A DNA stretch of 64,000 nucleotides from Proteus mirabilis ATCC 29906 (GCF_000160755.1 NZ_GG668576.1:196237-260236); one strand, 5' to 3'; shown: positions 9,382 to 20,004, counted from the stretch's first letter. Notes: generated by a model from the sequence alone, not told the origin. Numbers and translations: made by a program.

Positions 9382-9849
9382 AAGCATTGTGCAAAAGATT
9401 AACAATCAACAAATAATTCTGTTCAATTATCACTGTATTATTGAATAGCAAAACATAGCGATTCAATAAAGAGATAAGTTTAATTGAACTAACTAAAAAA
9501 TAATTAAAAATAGAATAAGTAATCTTTCTTAATATCGTTAATCTATTTGAGTTAAATAACCTAATGTCCACAGTATTAAGCAATAGCATTATTTTTTAAG
9601 AAAGTAACAACAATTCTTTCTGTTTAAATAAAAAAGTATGATTAGTTTAATTTATAAAATAAATACTGATATTGTATGATAAATTGGTCATGCCTTAAAA
9701 TCTATCCTGTTCATTCTAAAAGATAATTAATCATTTAATTTTTTATCAATCAAATCATAATGCTAATGGAATATTATGTAACGAATTGCTTAGTGGGCAG
9801 TGAAATGAAATGTTTATTTCAAAAATAAAAAATAGATTTCACTATGCTC

Positions 9850-9877
9850 TAAAGTTTTTGATAAAAATGACCGACAT
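9850..9877 (+). promoter_or_regulatory. Candidate sigma-28 (FliA) promoter for the chemoreceptor gene
   Basis: TAAAGTTT at 9850-9857 is a perfect FliA -35 element. A partial -10 (ACCGACAT at 9870-9877, consensus GCCGATAA) follows at a spacing of 12. It lies about 160 bases upstream of a chemoreceptor gene, the kind of gene FliA controls in enterobacteria. No gene is seen in the rest of 9878-10034. Confidence 0.4.
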
Positions 9878-10034
9878 TATCAATGTGAGCAGTCTCTTAC
9901 CTGTCTCTATAATCTAAAAAATAATCTTTAATTTATTTTGTTAACACTAGGGAATGCACTCTTTTTTACTAAAGAGTGCATTCTGATATCTTACAAATAT
10001 ACAGAAAAATCAAAGCTGTATATTTTGCTGGAAT

Positions 10035-11594
10035 ATGATTATGTTTAAAAACATCAGTATAGAAAAAACCGTTAAAGTTATGCTGGCTATTTTATTTGTA
10101 CTTATTATGAGCATTATTTACTTTAGTTATGATGCTTCAACACGCTCTTATCATAACTTTGTTTCATCAAATAACTTAAGTCAGCAAATGTTGCTGATGG
10201 GAAAAGCGCGTTATCAAATGGCGGTGATCAGAGCGAATATTAATGGCTTGGATGGGCAGTTAAGAGTGAATGAAAAACCTTCTGCTAAATACCTTCATCA
10301 AACTCAAGAATATATAAAAATCACCCGTGAAGAGATCCACCGTTGGGCAGATGCTGAAAAGTTAACCATGGAAGGGCGTCAGGTTGCTGATGATATGACG
10401 AAACGCTTTGATGAGCTTTTAGATATATTTACCGATGCCTTAGCTAAATTACGTAAAGGACAATTGACTACGCACTCTGCTAGTCAAAAAATGGATGAAC
10501 TCAACGAGATCACCATGACATATTATGCCGTCGCCAATGGTATTGAGAATAATTATATTGATATTGCGAAAACCTCACAACAGCGCATTATACTAATGGC
10601 GTTAGTCACAGCGATTATTGTCATTATGCTCTTTATCATTATCTTACGTTGGTTCTCTCATAGCTTTATCGGCAATATTAAAGTGCTTATTAATATTTTT
10701 AGTAAAATGAGCCAAGGCGATTTAAGTATGCGAGTGGAAAATCACGGTAACAATGAATTTGGTAAGCTATTTAATGAAATGAATAAAATGAAAGTTTCAT
10801 TAAGTCAAATGATTGCTTCGGTAAAAAATGCAGTAAACACCATTAGCGTCAGTGCAAGTGAAATAGCAACAGGTAATACTGACCTCTCCTCACGTACTGA
10901 AGAGCAGGCTAGTGCGCTACAACAAACCGTTGCAAGCATGGAGCAAATCAAAACCACGGTTGAAAAAAATGCCGATAACTCACGCCAAGCTAGCCAGTTG
11001 GCATTAAGAGCGACAACGTCAGCACAAAACGGCGAAAAGGTGATGGATAATGTTATCGAAACCATGTCATCGATTTCTGAAAGTGCGAAAAAGATCTCAG
11101 ATATTAATGACATCATTAACAGTATTGCCAATCAAACCAATATTCTCTCATTGAATGCTGCGGTTGAAGCGGCTAGAGCGGGTGAACAAGGTCGCGGATT
11201 TACCGTTGTTGCAGCCGAAGTGCGTAACTTAGCTAGTCGTAGTGCAGAGGCAGCCAAAGAGATCAATGAACTTATTACCCATTCGGTAAATAAAGTACAG
11301 GTTGGATCACAACAAGTGAGCGAAGCAGGACGCTCCATGTCGGAAATTGTGACCACCATTAGTCAAGTTAATGATTTTATGCAACAGATTGCCTTAGCCT
11401 CTAATGAACAAAGTATGGGGATTAATCAAATTGCTATGGCCGTAAGTGAGATGGATACCGTGACTCAACAAAATGCGGCACTTGTGGAAGAGTCTGCCAC
11501 TATTACTGCCAATATGGATGACGAAGCTCATCAGCTTGCCAACTTAGTCTCTCAATTTAAAGTGGATGAGAAAGAAAATACTAGGCATGCATAA
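10035..11594 (+). CDS. Methyl-accepting chemotaxis protein
   Basis: Transmembrane chemoreceptor of 519 aa. TM1 is about residues 12-30. A periplasmic four-helix ligand domain (about 31-185) follows, then TM2 (about 186-206), a HAMP linker, and the cytoplasmic methylation and signalling domain. The signalling hairpin tip (about 345-400, [26 protein letters not shown]) is intact, and methylatable E/Q pairs are visible in [13 protein letters not shown]. It lacks the C-terminal NWETF pentapeptide that tethers CheR, so it may be a low-abundance receptor that depends on others for adaptation. The ligand is unknown. Confidence 0.92.
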   Translation: MIMFKNISIEKTVKVMLAILFVLIMSIIYFSYDASTRSYHNFVSSNNLSQQMLLMGKARYQMAVIRANINGLDGQLRVNEKPSAKYLHQTQEYIKITREEIHRWADAEKLTMEGRQVADDMTKRFDELLDIFTDALAKLRKGQLTTHSASQKMDELNEITMTYYAVANGIENNYIDIAKTSQQRIILMALVTAIIVIMLFIIILRWFSHSFIGNIKVLINIFSKMSQGDLSMRVENHGNNEFGKLFNEMNKMKVSLSQMIASVKNAVNTISVSASEIATGNTDLSSRTEEQASALQQTVASMEQIKTTVEKNADNSRQASQLALRATTSAQNGEKVMDNVIETMSSISESAKKISDINDIINSIANQTNILSLNAAVEAARAGEQGRGFTVVAAEVRNLASRSAEAAKEINELITHSVNKVQVGSQQVSEAGRSMSEIVTTISQVNDFMQQIALASNEQSMGINQIAMAVSEMDTVTQQNAALVEESATITANMDDEAHQLANLVSQFKVDEKENTRHA

Positions 11595-11673
11595 AAGGGA
11601 TAGTTTACGCTTGATAAAAATGTACCTAAGAAGATAAATATGTTGTTAATTCATTAACCAAGACGAATAAGAT

Positions 11674-11716
11674 AAAACCCCTTTAGCCACTCAAAGGTGA
11701 CTAACAGGGGTTTTTT
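11674..11716. terminator. Bidirectional terminator between the chemoreceptor gene and ldhA
   Basis: AAAACCCCT (11674-11682) pairs with AGGGGTTTT (11706-11714), followed by T on the plus strand and preceded by A on the minus side. This fits two convergent genes. Confidence 0.75.
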
Positions 11717-11722
11717 AGAGAC

Positions 11723-12721
11723 TTAGGCTTTCACTTCGTTAGGTGATGTTATACCTGCAGCAACCTCTTTAATATTGTGCAATGTCGTTTCACTAATACT
11801 AATTAACGCTTCTTCAGTTAAGAATGCTTGGTGCCCGGTAAACAATACGTTATGGCAAGAGGAAAGGCGACGGAACACGTCATCTTGAATAACATCATTT
11901 GATTTATCTTCAAAAAATAAATCGCGCTCATTTTCGTAGACATCCATGCCTAATGCGCCAATTTTACCTTGTTTTAAGGCATTAATGGCAGCTGCAGAAT
12001 CAATTAAGGCCCCACGGCTAGTGTTGATGATCATTACGCCATCTTTCATTTGCGAAAAAGCACTTTCATTTAATAAATGATGATTTTCTGCGGTTAATGG
12101 GCAATGCAACGAAATAACATGTGAATTTGCGTAAAGAGTCGCTAAGTCAACATATTCCGCACCCAAATCTAATACAGCTTGGTTTGGATAAGGATCATAG
12201 GCCAATAGCTTCATACCAAAGCCTTTTAGTATGCGTAAAGTCGCTAGACCAATTTTCCCCGTACCGATAATCCCTGCAGTGCGATTATGCATATTAAAGC
12301 CAGTTAAGCCTTCTAAGGAAAAGTTTGCATCACGGGTACGCTGGTAGGCTCTGTGAATACGACGATTTAACGAGAGCATCATCCCAACAGTATGCTCAGC
12401 AATCGCTTCTGGGGAATAAGCCGGCACACGCACTACGGTGATCCCTAATTCGGCTGCTGCCTTAAGGTCAACATTATTAAACCCCGCACAACGCAGTGCA
12501 AGGATACGGATGTTGAGACTGGCAAGCTCTTGTAATACCGCACGATTAGCATCATCATTAACAAAGATACAGACTGCATCTGCGCCGACGGCATTTTTTG
12601 CTGTTTGTTCAGTCAAATTAAAGTCAAAATATTCGATATCATAATGATATCCATTATGCTGATTGACCCATTCCATGTGTTTGCGGTCATAATGTTTAGT
12701 ACTATAGGAAACAATTTTCAT
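11723..12721 (-). CDS. ldhA: Fermentative D-lactate dehydrogenase
   Basis: NADH-dependent D-lactate dehydrogenase that reduces pyruvate to D-lactate in fermentation. The 332-aa product follows E. coli LdhA along its length. It has the NAD-binding GTGKIG motif (about residues 153-158), the substrate and catalytic Arg in NTSRGALID, the Glu in MDVYENERDLFFED, and the catalytic His in LFTGHQAFLT. The cytosolic D-isomer-specific 2-hydroxyacid dehydrogenase fold is complete. It is divergent from ydbH, the same arrangement as in E. coli. Confidence 0.96.
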   Translation of the reverse strand: MKIVSYSTKHYDRKHMEWVNQHNGYHYDIEYFDFNLTEQTAKNAVGADAVCIFVNDDANRAVLQELASLNIRILALRCAGFNNVDLKAAAELGITVVRVPAYSPEAIAEHTVGMMLSLNRRIHRAYQRTRDANFSLEGLTGFNMHNRTAGIIGTGKIGLATLRILKGFGMKLLAYDPYPNQAVLDLGAEYVDLATLYANSHVISLHCPLTAENHHLLNESAFSQMKDGVMIINTSRGALIDSAAAINALKQGKIGALGMDVYENERDLFFEDKSNDVIQDDVFRRLSSCHNVLFTGHQAFLTEEALISISETTLHNIKEVAAGITSPNEVKA

Positions 12722-12879
12722 CCTGTACTCGCTTATTATCGATTAAAATTTATTTTGAGAGTGAGAAAACAAGAATTATCTAACCCCAATAGAGAAACAT
12801 TTAATACTATTATTATAAACAATTTAATGGGTAAAGTGGATGTTCGGAATGTGGTTAATGTGATCAAAAGGAAAATGAG

Positions 12880-15516
12880 GTGTTGTTAAAGAAAACAATC
12901 AAATGGACAGGGATGATACTACTGGGTGTCGGCGCAGTTAGCACGACCTTGTGGCTCACCATTCCACGTTGGTTACCTGTTGTGGCTAAAAGCTATTTAC
13001 CTGAAGGTGTTTCACTCTCTTTAACACAACCTAGGTTACAACAATGGGGTGTTTTTATTGATGATATCGCATTAAAAAGTGATAGCTGTACCTTGGCTAA
13101 TGTGCAGCAATTTACGTTTAACTATCAAAAACAGCAAATTGATAGCCTATCATTTAATAGTCAACAACTTACTATTAACGAAGGGTGTTTTTCACAATTA
13201 TCTTTTGCAGATAAAAAAGAGACCGCAACAGTTCCTCTCGATATTCATGCGTTATTAGCTACTATTCCTCACTTATCGGTTGATATCAATCATGTTTCTT
13301 TAATGGATAATCAGCGCTATAACGGCCATTTTCAGCTTAAAAGTGATACAAATGGGCGATTAATCAGCTATCAGGGAGATAATACGCAGATACAAGCGCT
13401 GATCCGTGATAATCAATGGTTAGATATTAAACAATTAAAGATTAATTTACCTGACGATAATCAGATAGAGCTGGCGGCTGAAATCGCGTTACCCCTTAAT
13501 GTTGATTCATTACCAGAAAATGGTTCTATCAGCACAACATTGTTAACATCCCATTATGCTTACCCATTAGTCTTTATTGCTCAATGGCAAGGGAATAGCG
13601 GTACCATTTCTATTGCTGAACAAGGTGGAGGGCAAGCGTTAGCTGTGTTGCCTTGGAATGTAACTGCAGAAAATATCACGATAGAAAAAGGGCGTTGGGA
13701 ATGGTTTGGGCTTGATCAACCCTTACGTGGTGGTGTGAATATCAACATTGCCCAGTGGCAGCAAGGATTAACGGGATTACGCTTAACTGCGCGCTTAAAT
13801 GTTATGACGCAAGGGCATGCAGGAAAAGGGAATTTAGTGATGACGATACCTGAAACGGCGATTAACTGGTTAGATGCTGATATACCTATTCAATTGACAG
13901 GCATTGTAAATAAAGATCTCATGCAAGCCAGTGCACAACTTCCCGTTAAAGTGACTGGTATGTTGACAGATCCTACTATCGAATTTCAGCCCGGTTCACT
14001 ATTACGCTTTAAAGGGCAACTAACAGAAACGCTGACGGTAAAAGATGCTCGTTTACCACTGGCTGGCTCAACATTATCTTCCAAAGGATTTAATGGTCAC
14101 CTAAATGCGATTGTGTTAGCTGAAGATACTATTTGGGGAGATTATCGGGTCCATTTTGCTGGACGTTCGACCGATTTCTTACCTGATCAGGGCAATTGGC
14201 AATGGCGTTATTGGGGAGAGGGCAATTTATTGCCATTAAAAGCGCGTTGGGATATCGCTGGAACTGGCTCTTGGGTAGATAACATGGTGAGTTTTGAGAC
14301 ATTAAATACCGGATTTGATGTTTTAACTTATCAGCATACCAGTATGTTAGCCCCCAGATTGACGCTCTTAACGCCATTTCGTTGGTTAAGAGACGATAAA
14401 AACCCATTATTTGAAGGAAAATTGAAGTTAACCAGTCAACGAATCGATTTTCCTGCGGGGGGATTCTTAGATAGAGCTGACTTTATTGCCAGTGTAAAAG
14501 GTCAATCTCCTTTTCGTTTTAATATGAAAGGCGAGCTCAATGCCAAGCCAAATATTGGACCGATAACGATTAATACACGTTGGGATGGTGAAAGGCTAAG
14601 AGGGCAGATGCGTTGGCCTGCACAACCAATCAATGCCTTTCAATCTTTATTGCCAGAAAAATTAGGCATCACATTAGATAATGGCGAATTTTATACACAA
14701 GCTGACTTTTCTATTGCCCCTCAACAAGGTTTAGTTGCTGGTGGACATTTAGTAGTTAAGCAAGGCAGCATGTGGCTAAAAGATGGCGTATTAGAAGGAC
14801 TCGATTTTATTTTACCTTGGCGTTTAAACGGTGATGAATGGCAACTAGGTGTAAAGCAGCCAGTGCAATTACGGATTAAGCGCGTCAATAATTTATTTGA
14901 AATGACAGACATTACCGCCGATCTGCAAGGATTTTACCCTATTACAGAAGCAAAACCTTTAGTCTTATCTAATGTCAAGGTTGCTATGCTTGATGGCACT
15001 ATTTCTATGGCAAAATTAGCATTACCACAGCATGAAGCGGCGATTATCTCATTAGATAATCTAGAGTTAAGTCGGCTTTTCACTTTATTGAAGGTGACCC
15101 AATTTGCCGCATCAGGTAAAGTAAGTGGCGAATTACCTTTCTTTATCAATAACAATCAGTGGATAGTGAAAGATGGGTGGCTGGCTAATTCATCGTACTT
15201 AACCCTCAGGCTTGATAAAGATTTTGTTGACTCTATTGATGATAGCAATATGACAGCCGGTGTCGCTATGGCATGGTTACGATATTTAGAGATTAGCCGC
15301 TCTTGGACGCGGGTTAATTTAAGCAACCTAGGTGAATTAGTGCTTGAAGCGGAAATCCAAGGGAAAAATCCATTGGAAGACAAACGGCGACAAGTAAATC
15401 TTAATTATCGCCATCAAGAAAATATTTTTCAGTTATGGCGCAGCTTGCGATTTGGTTCGCAATTGGAAGAGTGGTTAGAAAAGAGCCTATCCGATTTAGG
15501 GAGTGAGTCAGAATGA
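12880..15516 (+). CDS. ydbH: YdbH, AsmA-like intermembrane phospholipid transport protein
   Basis: One of the three partly redundant AsmA-like proteins (with TamB and YhdP) that carry phospholipids from inner to outer membrane. One N-terminal membrane anchor (about residues 8-28) is followed by a very long periplasmic beta-rich region that forms a hydrophobic groove, with a DUF3971/dicarboxylate-binding-like C-terminal part. Length (878 aa) equals that of the E. coli protein. The start is GTG at 12880, with AAAAGGA about 8 bases upstream. The ynbE start overlaps its last codons, which points to coupled expression with its outer-membrane partner. Confidence 0.93.
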   Translation: MLLKKTIKWTGMILLGVGAVSTTLWLTIPRWLPVVAKSYLPEGVSLSLTQPRLQQWGVFIDDIALKSDSCTLANVQQFTFNYQKQQIDSLSFNSQQLTINEGCFSQLSFADKKETATVPLDIHALLATIPHLSVDINHVSLMDNQRYNGHFQLKSDTNGRLISYQGDNTQIQALIRDNQWLDIKQLKINLPDDNQIELAAEIALPLNVDSLPENGSISTTLLTSHYAYPLVFIAQWQGNSGTISIAEQGGGQALAVLPWNVTAENITIEKGRWEWFGLDQPLRGGVNINIAQWQQGLTGLRLTARLNVMTQGHAGKGNLVMTIPETAINWLDADIPIQLTGIVNKDLMQASAQLPVKVTGMLTDPTIEFQPGSLLRFKGQLTETLTVKDARLPLAGSTLSSKGFNGHLNAIVLAEDTIWGDYRVHFAGRSTDFLPDQGNWQWRYWGEGNLLPLKARWDIAGTGSWVDNMVSFETLNTGFDVLTYQHTSMLAPRLTLLTPFRWLRDDKNPLFEGKLKLTSQRIDFPAGGFLDRADFIASVKGQSPFRFNMKGELNAKPNIGPITINTRWDGERLRGQMRWPAQPINAFQSLLPEKLGITLDNGEFYTQADFSIAPQQGLVAGGHLVVKQGSMWLKDGVLEGLDFILPWRLNGDEWQLGVKQPVQLRIKRVNNLFEMTDITADLQGFYPITEAKPLVLSNVKVAMLDGTISMAKLALPQHEAAIISLDNLELSRLFTLLKVTQFAASGKVSGELPFFINNNQWIVKDGWLANSSYLTLRLDKDFVDSIDDSNMTAGVAMAWLRYLEISRSWTRVNLSNLGELVLEAEIQGKNPLEDKRRQVNLNYRHQENIFQLWRSLRFGSQLEEWLEKSLSDLGSESE

Positions 15517-15719
15517 TGTTATTATTTTTAAAAAGACTATTTTTATTTGTTATTTTCACTATCGGCATATCAGCACTCACTGGATGTATTCGATTAGAGG
15601 TTGCTACCCCGGAAAAACCGATAAACATTAATATGAACGTTAAGATTGAACATGAAATTAATGTCAAAATAGATCGCCAAGTTGAAGACTTGCTGAAAAA
15701 CAATAGTGCTATATTCTAA
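15513..15719 (+). CDS. ynbE: YnbE outer-membrane lipoprotein, YdbH partner
   Basis: Small lipoprotein (68 aa, or 67 from the second ATG) with signal helix and lipobox LTGC. After lipidation about 43 residues remain, rich in beta-type pattern (INMNVKIEHEINVKI). In E. coli YnbE stacks on the C-terminus of YdbH to complete the bridge to the outer membrane. The ATG overlaps the ydbH stop by 4 bases (ATGA). The position between ydbH and ydbL is conserved. Confidence 0.92.
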   Translation: MMLLFLKRLFLFVIFTIGISALTGCIRLEVATPEKPININMNVKIEHEINVKIDRQVEDLLKNNSAIF

Positions 15720-15733
15720 CGCTGGGGTGAATA

Positions 15734-16066
15734 ATGAATTATAAAAAATATCTCTTTAGTTTTGCATTAATCACAGCATTGATTAGTTCAAATGCCGTTG
15801 CTTTAACACTTGATGAGGCGCGCGCGCAAGGCTTAGTAGGGGAAACTTTTAGTGGTTATGTTGAGTTAGTGCAACCAAACCATAAGCAAGCTCAAATATT
15901 GGTGAATGAAATCAATCAAGCCAGAAAAGCCAAATATGCTGAAATTGCTAAAACCAATCAAGTGACTCCTGAATCTGTTGCCCGTTTAGCGGGTGAAAAA
16001 TTAGTGGCAAGAGCCAATTCAGGTGAGTTTGTTAAAGGAATTAATGGGCAGTGGATTAAGAAATAA
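15734..16066 (+). CDS. ydbL: YdbL family periplasmic protein
   Basis: DUF1318 protein of 110 aa with a signal peptide (about residues 1-23, ending AVA) and the family pattern LTLDEARAQGLVGET. It modulates the YdbH-YnbE pair in E. coli, where it is proposed to act as a periplasmic chaperone for YnbE. It is the third gene of the operon, 14 bases after ynbE, and the operon ends at the palindrome just downstream. Confidence 0.92.
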   Translation: MNYKKYLFSFALITALISSNAVALTLDEARAQGLVGETFSGYVELVQPNHKQAQILVNEINQARKAKYAEIAKTNQVTPESVARLAGEKLVARANSGEFVKGINGQWIKK

Positions 16067-16123
16067 TATCCACTACCCAAGTAGCGATAAAAGAGAGACT
16101 AAATTATTCTCATAGCGTTGATA

Positions 16124-16147
16124 TAGTGATAATACTTATTATCACTA
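16124..16147. terminator. Palindrome between ydbL and fimbrial operon 1
   Basis: A perfect 11-bp inverted repeat (TAGTGATAATA 16124-16134 / TATTATCACTA 16137-16147) lies between convergent genes and overlaps the stop codon of the last fimbrial gene. It is probably a shared terminator. Confidence 0.5.
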
Positions 16148-16729
16148 CAGTACTCTGTTTTCTACACCCGCAAATTCATTATCATTTTCAACAATCTGAT
16201 CTTTTGCTTCCACAATGAACGTAATACGAGAAGATATATACCCTGGCTTTGCGCGAAGATTATCTTTTTTGACATAATTTATAAAGAAATTAAAATAAGC
16301 AGTACCACTTTCATCAATAGTTTTAGTGAATGTATTTTTCTGATTTAAATCAATAGGATTATTTTCATCATCAATTAATTGGAATGTCACATTATCACTT
16401 GCTTCAGAGCCTGTTACATCGTTGATAAGGTAACCATTATTAAAATCAATATTTGTATTATCAATACGTAAAGTTATTTTAGTATTCTTTTCTGAACAAA
16501 GACTAAAAACTATAGCAATTCTTTTAGAATATCTGTCATTAGCTAAGGTTCCTGCATAATTGCTAGGGAAAGAATCAGGACGTATACTTCTAACTTTAGT
16601 GCTATTAGGTATGTCAAAGCTACAACTTATTGGCGCTGGTAAACTACCTCTTCTATTATCAGATAAAGCAATAAAAGGGAAGTATAGTAATAGTAGAGGA
16701 ATTAAAAATGTTATATTTATTGATTTCAT
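16145..16729 (-). CDS. Fimbrial operon 1: minor subunit or tip protein
   Basis: A 194-residue secreted protein with signal peptide (about 1-22, ending ALS) and two Cys (in SCSFDIP and SLCSEKN) spaced as in pilin domains. The beta-rich body and the position as last gene of a chaperone-usher operon argue for a minor or tip subunit. It is too short for a classical two-domain adhesin. I recognise no specific family member. It is very AT-rich, like the rest of the operon and unlike ydbH upstream. Confidence 0.7.
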   Translation of the reverse strand: MKSINITFLIPLLLLYFPFIALSDNRRGSLPAPISCSFDIPNSTKVRSIRPDSFPSNYAGTLANDRYSKRIAIVFSLCSEKNTKITLRIDNTNIDFNNGYLINDVTGSEASDNVTFQLIDDENNPIDLNQKNTFTKTIDESGTAYFNFFINYVKKDNLRAKPGYISSRITFIVEAKDQIVENDNEFAGVENRVL

Positions 16730-16770
16730 AGAAACACCTTACATAAATATTCAAGAATAAAAATTATTCA

Positions 16771-19185
16771 TTATTGGCAATAAATTTGTTTCTTAATAAT
16801 TGAATTATTTTTACTTTCATTTTTTACGTTATAATGGAAGAAACATTGTTGCTCCTCTGTATCTCCCCATTTTACTTGTACCGTTCCGCTTTCTTTTATT
16901 CCGGAGAGGAATATTCTATTGTGGTCATAGACAGAATCACTAGAAATGAGATTATTATTATCATCAAATGCCATTACATTGGCAGCAAAAGGAATTGGTG
17001 TATTTGAGGTAAATAAAACATTATAGCCCCTATTTATAGGGAAATTGATTTTTGCTACCGCACCTAAAGTAGGTACGATGATTTTACTTTGAGTTTTAGT
17101 ATTACTAAACTCAGGTAACGAATTTATGTTTAGTCCAATAGTATTTTTACGATATGGCATGATGTGCGGTAATATTAAATTACCGTTATTGTCTGTAATG
17201 GCTTGTGAAGAACGATTAGTTTTAATTCCGGCAATGCCATTCGTATTTACAATAGCAAAAGTATTACCTAAGTCAGGTGCCAAAGTTACTCCACTTTGAT
17301 GTAACACTATTGCACCATTAATCCCTAATCTTAAATTGGTTTTATTATTAGACGATTTAGTTGTATTAATAGAATAAGATTGATATCTCCCCTTATACTG
17401 AGTATTTACTGAAGTATGATAGCCAGCATTTGGGTGGCTAAAATCCCGTCGGTAATTAATAGAATAGCCTAAGCGATAGTGTTCTAATAAACTTCCACCT
17501 ATAGTCGTACTATTTATATAACCTTTATTGTTTGGATGATAATCAAATTGATTGCTTACCCAATGATAGGATTGAGAGCTATTTGTTAGTGGAATATTAA
17601 AATTTAAAGAAAAATGATTGTCATTATAATATTTTTCATTTTTATATTGATATTTTATACTATAATTCATTTTTTTTATAGAAGATGATAGAGAAGTATT
17701 GATTGTAAAGTCATTTTTTCTTTTGGCATAAGAATTTTGATGATAACCAATAGAAAATGTCCCGAAAGATTTAATCGGTTGAAAGAGAGAAATTGTATAG
17801 CTATTTTTTATGTTGTCTGTTTGACTTTTTCTAATGCTAACACTATCAGATTTTATTGATTGATAATGGCTAGAAGATATATTTAAAGAAGTACCAATAT
17901 TGCTCCATCGTTTATTATAGCGCAACTGGTATTTTAATAGATTATTGTGTTCAAAATAACTAATATCACTGGCTACTCCCCCCCAGCGTCCTAAATCTAA
18001 TGATAATCCTGAAAAGAAAGTATTGCTATTCAGCTTCTTTCTAATTGCACCATAAGCGGTTATTTTTTGATTAATACCATAGGAGAACTCACCCAGTAAA
18101 AAAATAGGGTTATTATTTTGATTATTAAACTGGTTATATCTATCATAAGAATATCCAGAAATAAAATTATATTGATAACGACCTTTTTTTAATTGGTTTG
18201 GCATTGTAGTAAAGTAATGAGTACTTTTTCTTATACGTCCATCTGCTTCTTTTATTTCTAATACCAATTCATTGCTACCTATAACAGGTAGATCGTTTAA
18301 AATAAAAGGCCCAGGAGGAACAATAGTTTCATAAATGGTTCTTCCTTGTTGTTTCACTTTAATTTCAGCATGAGATTCTGCAATCTCTTCTATGATAGGA
18401 CTATTCATATAGAGATCATTACCAGAGAGCAAATTACTAGATATAAGTTGAAATCCAATTAATTTATCTGTTGATAACATTCTACTGGTTGGTCGAAATT
18501 CCCCCACATTAAGCGTTGCCAACAGCGTATTTAATTGATGATAAGCATATAATGAGTATAGCTTAAATTGCTGTTGCTTATCCGTATGATGATAATAACT
18601 TTTACTACGTACTCGCCAAGCACCTAAGTTAGCACCTGAGTTAAAACTGATTTTGTGTTCTATCTTATTTTGATTGTTATATTTGCCAAAATAAGAATAT
18701 GAGCTAAACAAAGCAGGGACACCATCATCCCATAAAACTTGGCTAGCAAGCATATTTTTTTTATTATCTAAGGCTTTTTGTGGAATAGTTAAATATAATG
18801 ATTGCGAGGAGAAATTATATTTAAAATCAATATTGTAATCGCTTAATAACAAATCAGAACTTAAATCAATAGGAATATTATAAAAAGATGGATCAATATT
18901 TAAACGAATTAAATCATTAACATTAATCCTTGGTGTTAATATACCGTCTTTATTTTCATAATATAAAATAATGGTTTCTTTTTTATTTTCGTTGATATAA
19001 ATATTTGTTGAGTAATAACCATCAGGATGTTCATTATTTAATAACTTGCCGATGGTTTTATTATCAATATTTGACAATACACTTTTATATAGAGAATGAA
19101 TATTATTGTTAGCAATAGAAAAGAAAGGGTATGCATTTAATATCAATAGCAAAGATGTTTTTAGTCTAAAACTTATCTTACTCAT
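16771..19185 (-). CDS. Fimbrial operon 1: outer-membrane usher
   Basis: Usher of the FimD/PapC family (804 aa from this start) that gates pilus export. A signal peptide (ending FFSIA) is followed by the N-terminal chaperone-binding domain and a 24-strand barrel with plug. The hallmark PGPFILNDLPVIGSNELVLEI and the C-terminal domains, with the terminal Cys pair (QQCFFHY and the final C), are present. I start at 19185, where the ATG overlaps the chaperone stop by 8 bases and has AAGGAAC upstream. A longer frame to 19230 lies inside the chaperone gene. Confidence 0.92.
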   Translation of the reverse strand: MSKISFRLKTSLLLILNAYPFFSIANNNIHSLYKSVLSNIDNKTIGKLLNNEHPDGYYSTNIYINENKKETIILYYENKDGILTPRINVNDLIRLNIDPSFYNIPIDLSSDLLLSDYNIDFKYNFSSQSLYLTIPQKALDNKKNMLASQVLWDDGVPALFSSYSYFGKYNNQNKIEHKISFNSGANLGAWRVRSKSYYHHTDKQQQFKLYSLYAYHQLNTLLATLNVGEFRPTSRMLSTDKLIGFQLISSNLLSGNDLYMNSPIIEEIAESHAEIKVKQQGRTIYETIVPPGPFILNDLPVIGSNELVLEIKEADGRIRKSTHYFTTMPNQLKKGRYQYNFISGYSYDRYNQFNNQNNNPIFLLGEFSYGINQKITAYGAIRKKLNSNTFFSGLSLDLGRWGGVASDISYFEHNNLLKYQLRYNKRWSNIGTSLNISSSHYQSIKSDSVSIRKSQTDNIKNSYTISLFQPIKSFGTFSIGYHQNSYAKRKNDFTINTSLSSSIKKMNYSIKYQYKNEKYYNDNHFSLNFNIPLTNSSQSYHWVSNQFDYHPNNKGYINSTTIGGSLLEHYRLGYSINYRRDFSHPNAGYHTSVNTQYKGRYQSYSINTTKSSNNKTNLRLGINGAIVLHQSGVTLAPDLGNTFAIVNTNGIAGIKTNRSSQAITDNNGNLILPHIMPYRKNTIGLNINSLPEFSNTKTQSKIIVPTLGAVAKINFPINRGYNVLFTSNTPIPFAANVMAFDDNNNLISSDSVYDHNRIFLSGIKESGTVQVKWGDTEEQQCFFHYNVKNESKNNSIIKKQIYCQ

Positions 19186-19879
19186 AAATAAGTTCCTTTG
19201 GGGTTGCAATGATAGTCTGCTCATACTCATCGACTCTCTTCCAATGTACTTTTTTATCTTTAATATTTTTAGTTATTTTTTTATTTTTTATACTGTAATT
19301 TTTAAATGGCGATAGGGTTATTCGCTCATTTAATATATCAATGTTATCTACCTTTGCTTCTGCTATGGTAATAAAATAAGGAGTGGGGTTGTTTATTTTA
19401 ATAAAATTTTCATCATTAATAAAGAAATTAATATCTTTATTATCACTTTTGTTAATAATATCGCTAGGTGTATAGAAAAGATTATATATTGAGTTTAAAG
19501 AGATAAGAAGCAAGTTTTTATCAGCCATCTCATCATCTATAACTGGAACTAATTTTATATTTACTCTATATACAGATTCTTGGTTGATTTCTTTTATATC
19601 ATCCGTTTTGATAATTTTTAATGTAAAATTTTCATTGGGTGCTAATCTTATTAAACTAGGAGAAATGATAAATGGTGCCTCACTATTATCTTCTTTGTTA
19701 TAGTGTGATACCCAACTTTGAATAATATAGGTTTTTTGTTCGCTTTTATTTCTTATGTCAAATAGAATTTCCTTATCTTGTTCTTTATAAAAAAATCTAT
19801 CCTTATTAATTTGAATAGAAGCATAACATGAGAATGTAAAGACAAATGATATTATATAAACAATATATTTTTTAATCAT
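19178..19879 (-). CDS. Fimbrial operon 1: periplasmic pilus chaperone
   Basis: PapD-like chaperone, 233 aa, with signal peptide (ending CYA). Two immunoglobulin-like domains are suggested by IIQSWVSHY, FIISPSLIRLAPNE and the subunit-binding strand region SLNSIYNLFYTPSD. It donates a strand to pilin subunits and delivers them to the usher. The 3' end overlaps the usher start. Its 5' end is one boundary of the tandem duplication described below: a few bases of its start region are repeated at 21298-21311. Confidence 0.92.
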   Translation of the reverse strand: MIKKYIVYIISFVFTFSCYASIQINKDRFFYKEQDKEILFDIRNKSEQKTYIIQSWVSHYNKEDNSEAPFIISPSLIRLAPNENFTLKIIKTDDIKEINQESVYRVNIKLVPVIDDEMADKNLLLISLNSIYNLFYTPSDIINKSDNKDINFFINDENFIKINNPTPYFITIAEAKVDNIDILNERITLSPFKNYSIKNKKITKNIKDKKVHWKRVDEYEQTIIATPKELIYE

Positions 19880-19932
19880 ATGTTTTTTAATTAACCATTA
19901 GTTAAGTTATTTATTATATTAATCCATAAATA

Positions 19933-19956
19933 AAAAGCCGGTATTTCCCCGGCTTT
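19933..19956 (-). terminator. Attenuator-like hairpin between pilin copy A and the chaperone gene
   Basis: GCCGG and CCGGC form a GC-rich hairpin, followed on the minus strand by a T run. It probably lets only part of the pilin transcript continue into chaperone and usher. The duplicated counterpart lies at about 21364-21386 with one stem change that keeps a G-U pair. Confidence 0.6.
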
Positions 19957-20004
19957 ATATTGGGTTAAAAATTAAAGCAGAATTATATTTAATTTTGGCC
20001 TTTT

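Noticed and set aside
12605..12889. 94-codon plus-strand frame overlapping the ldhA start and ydbH start
   Set aside because: It spans the ldhA/ydbH promoter interval and overlaps both genes; no coding signal of its own.
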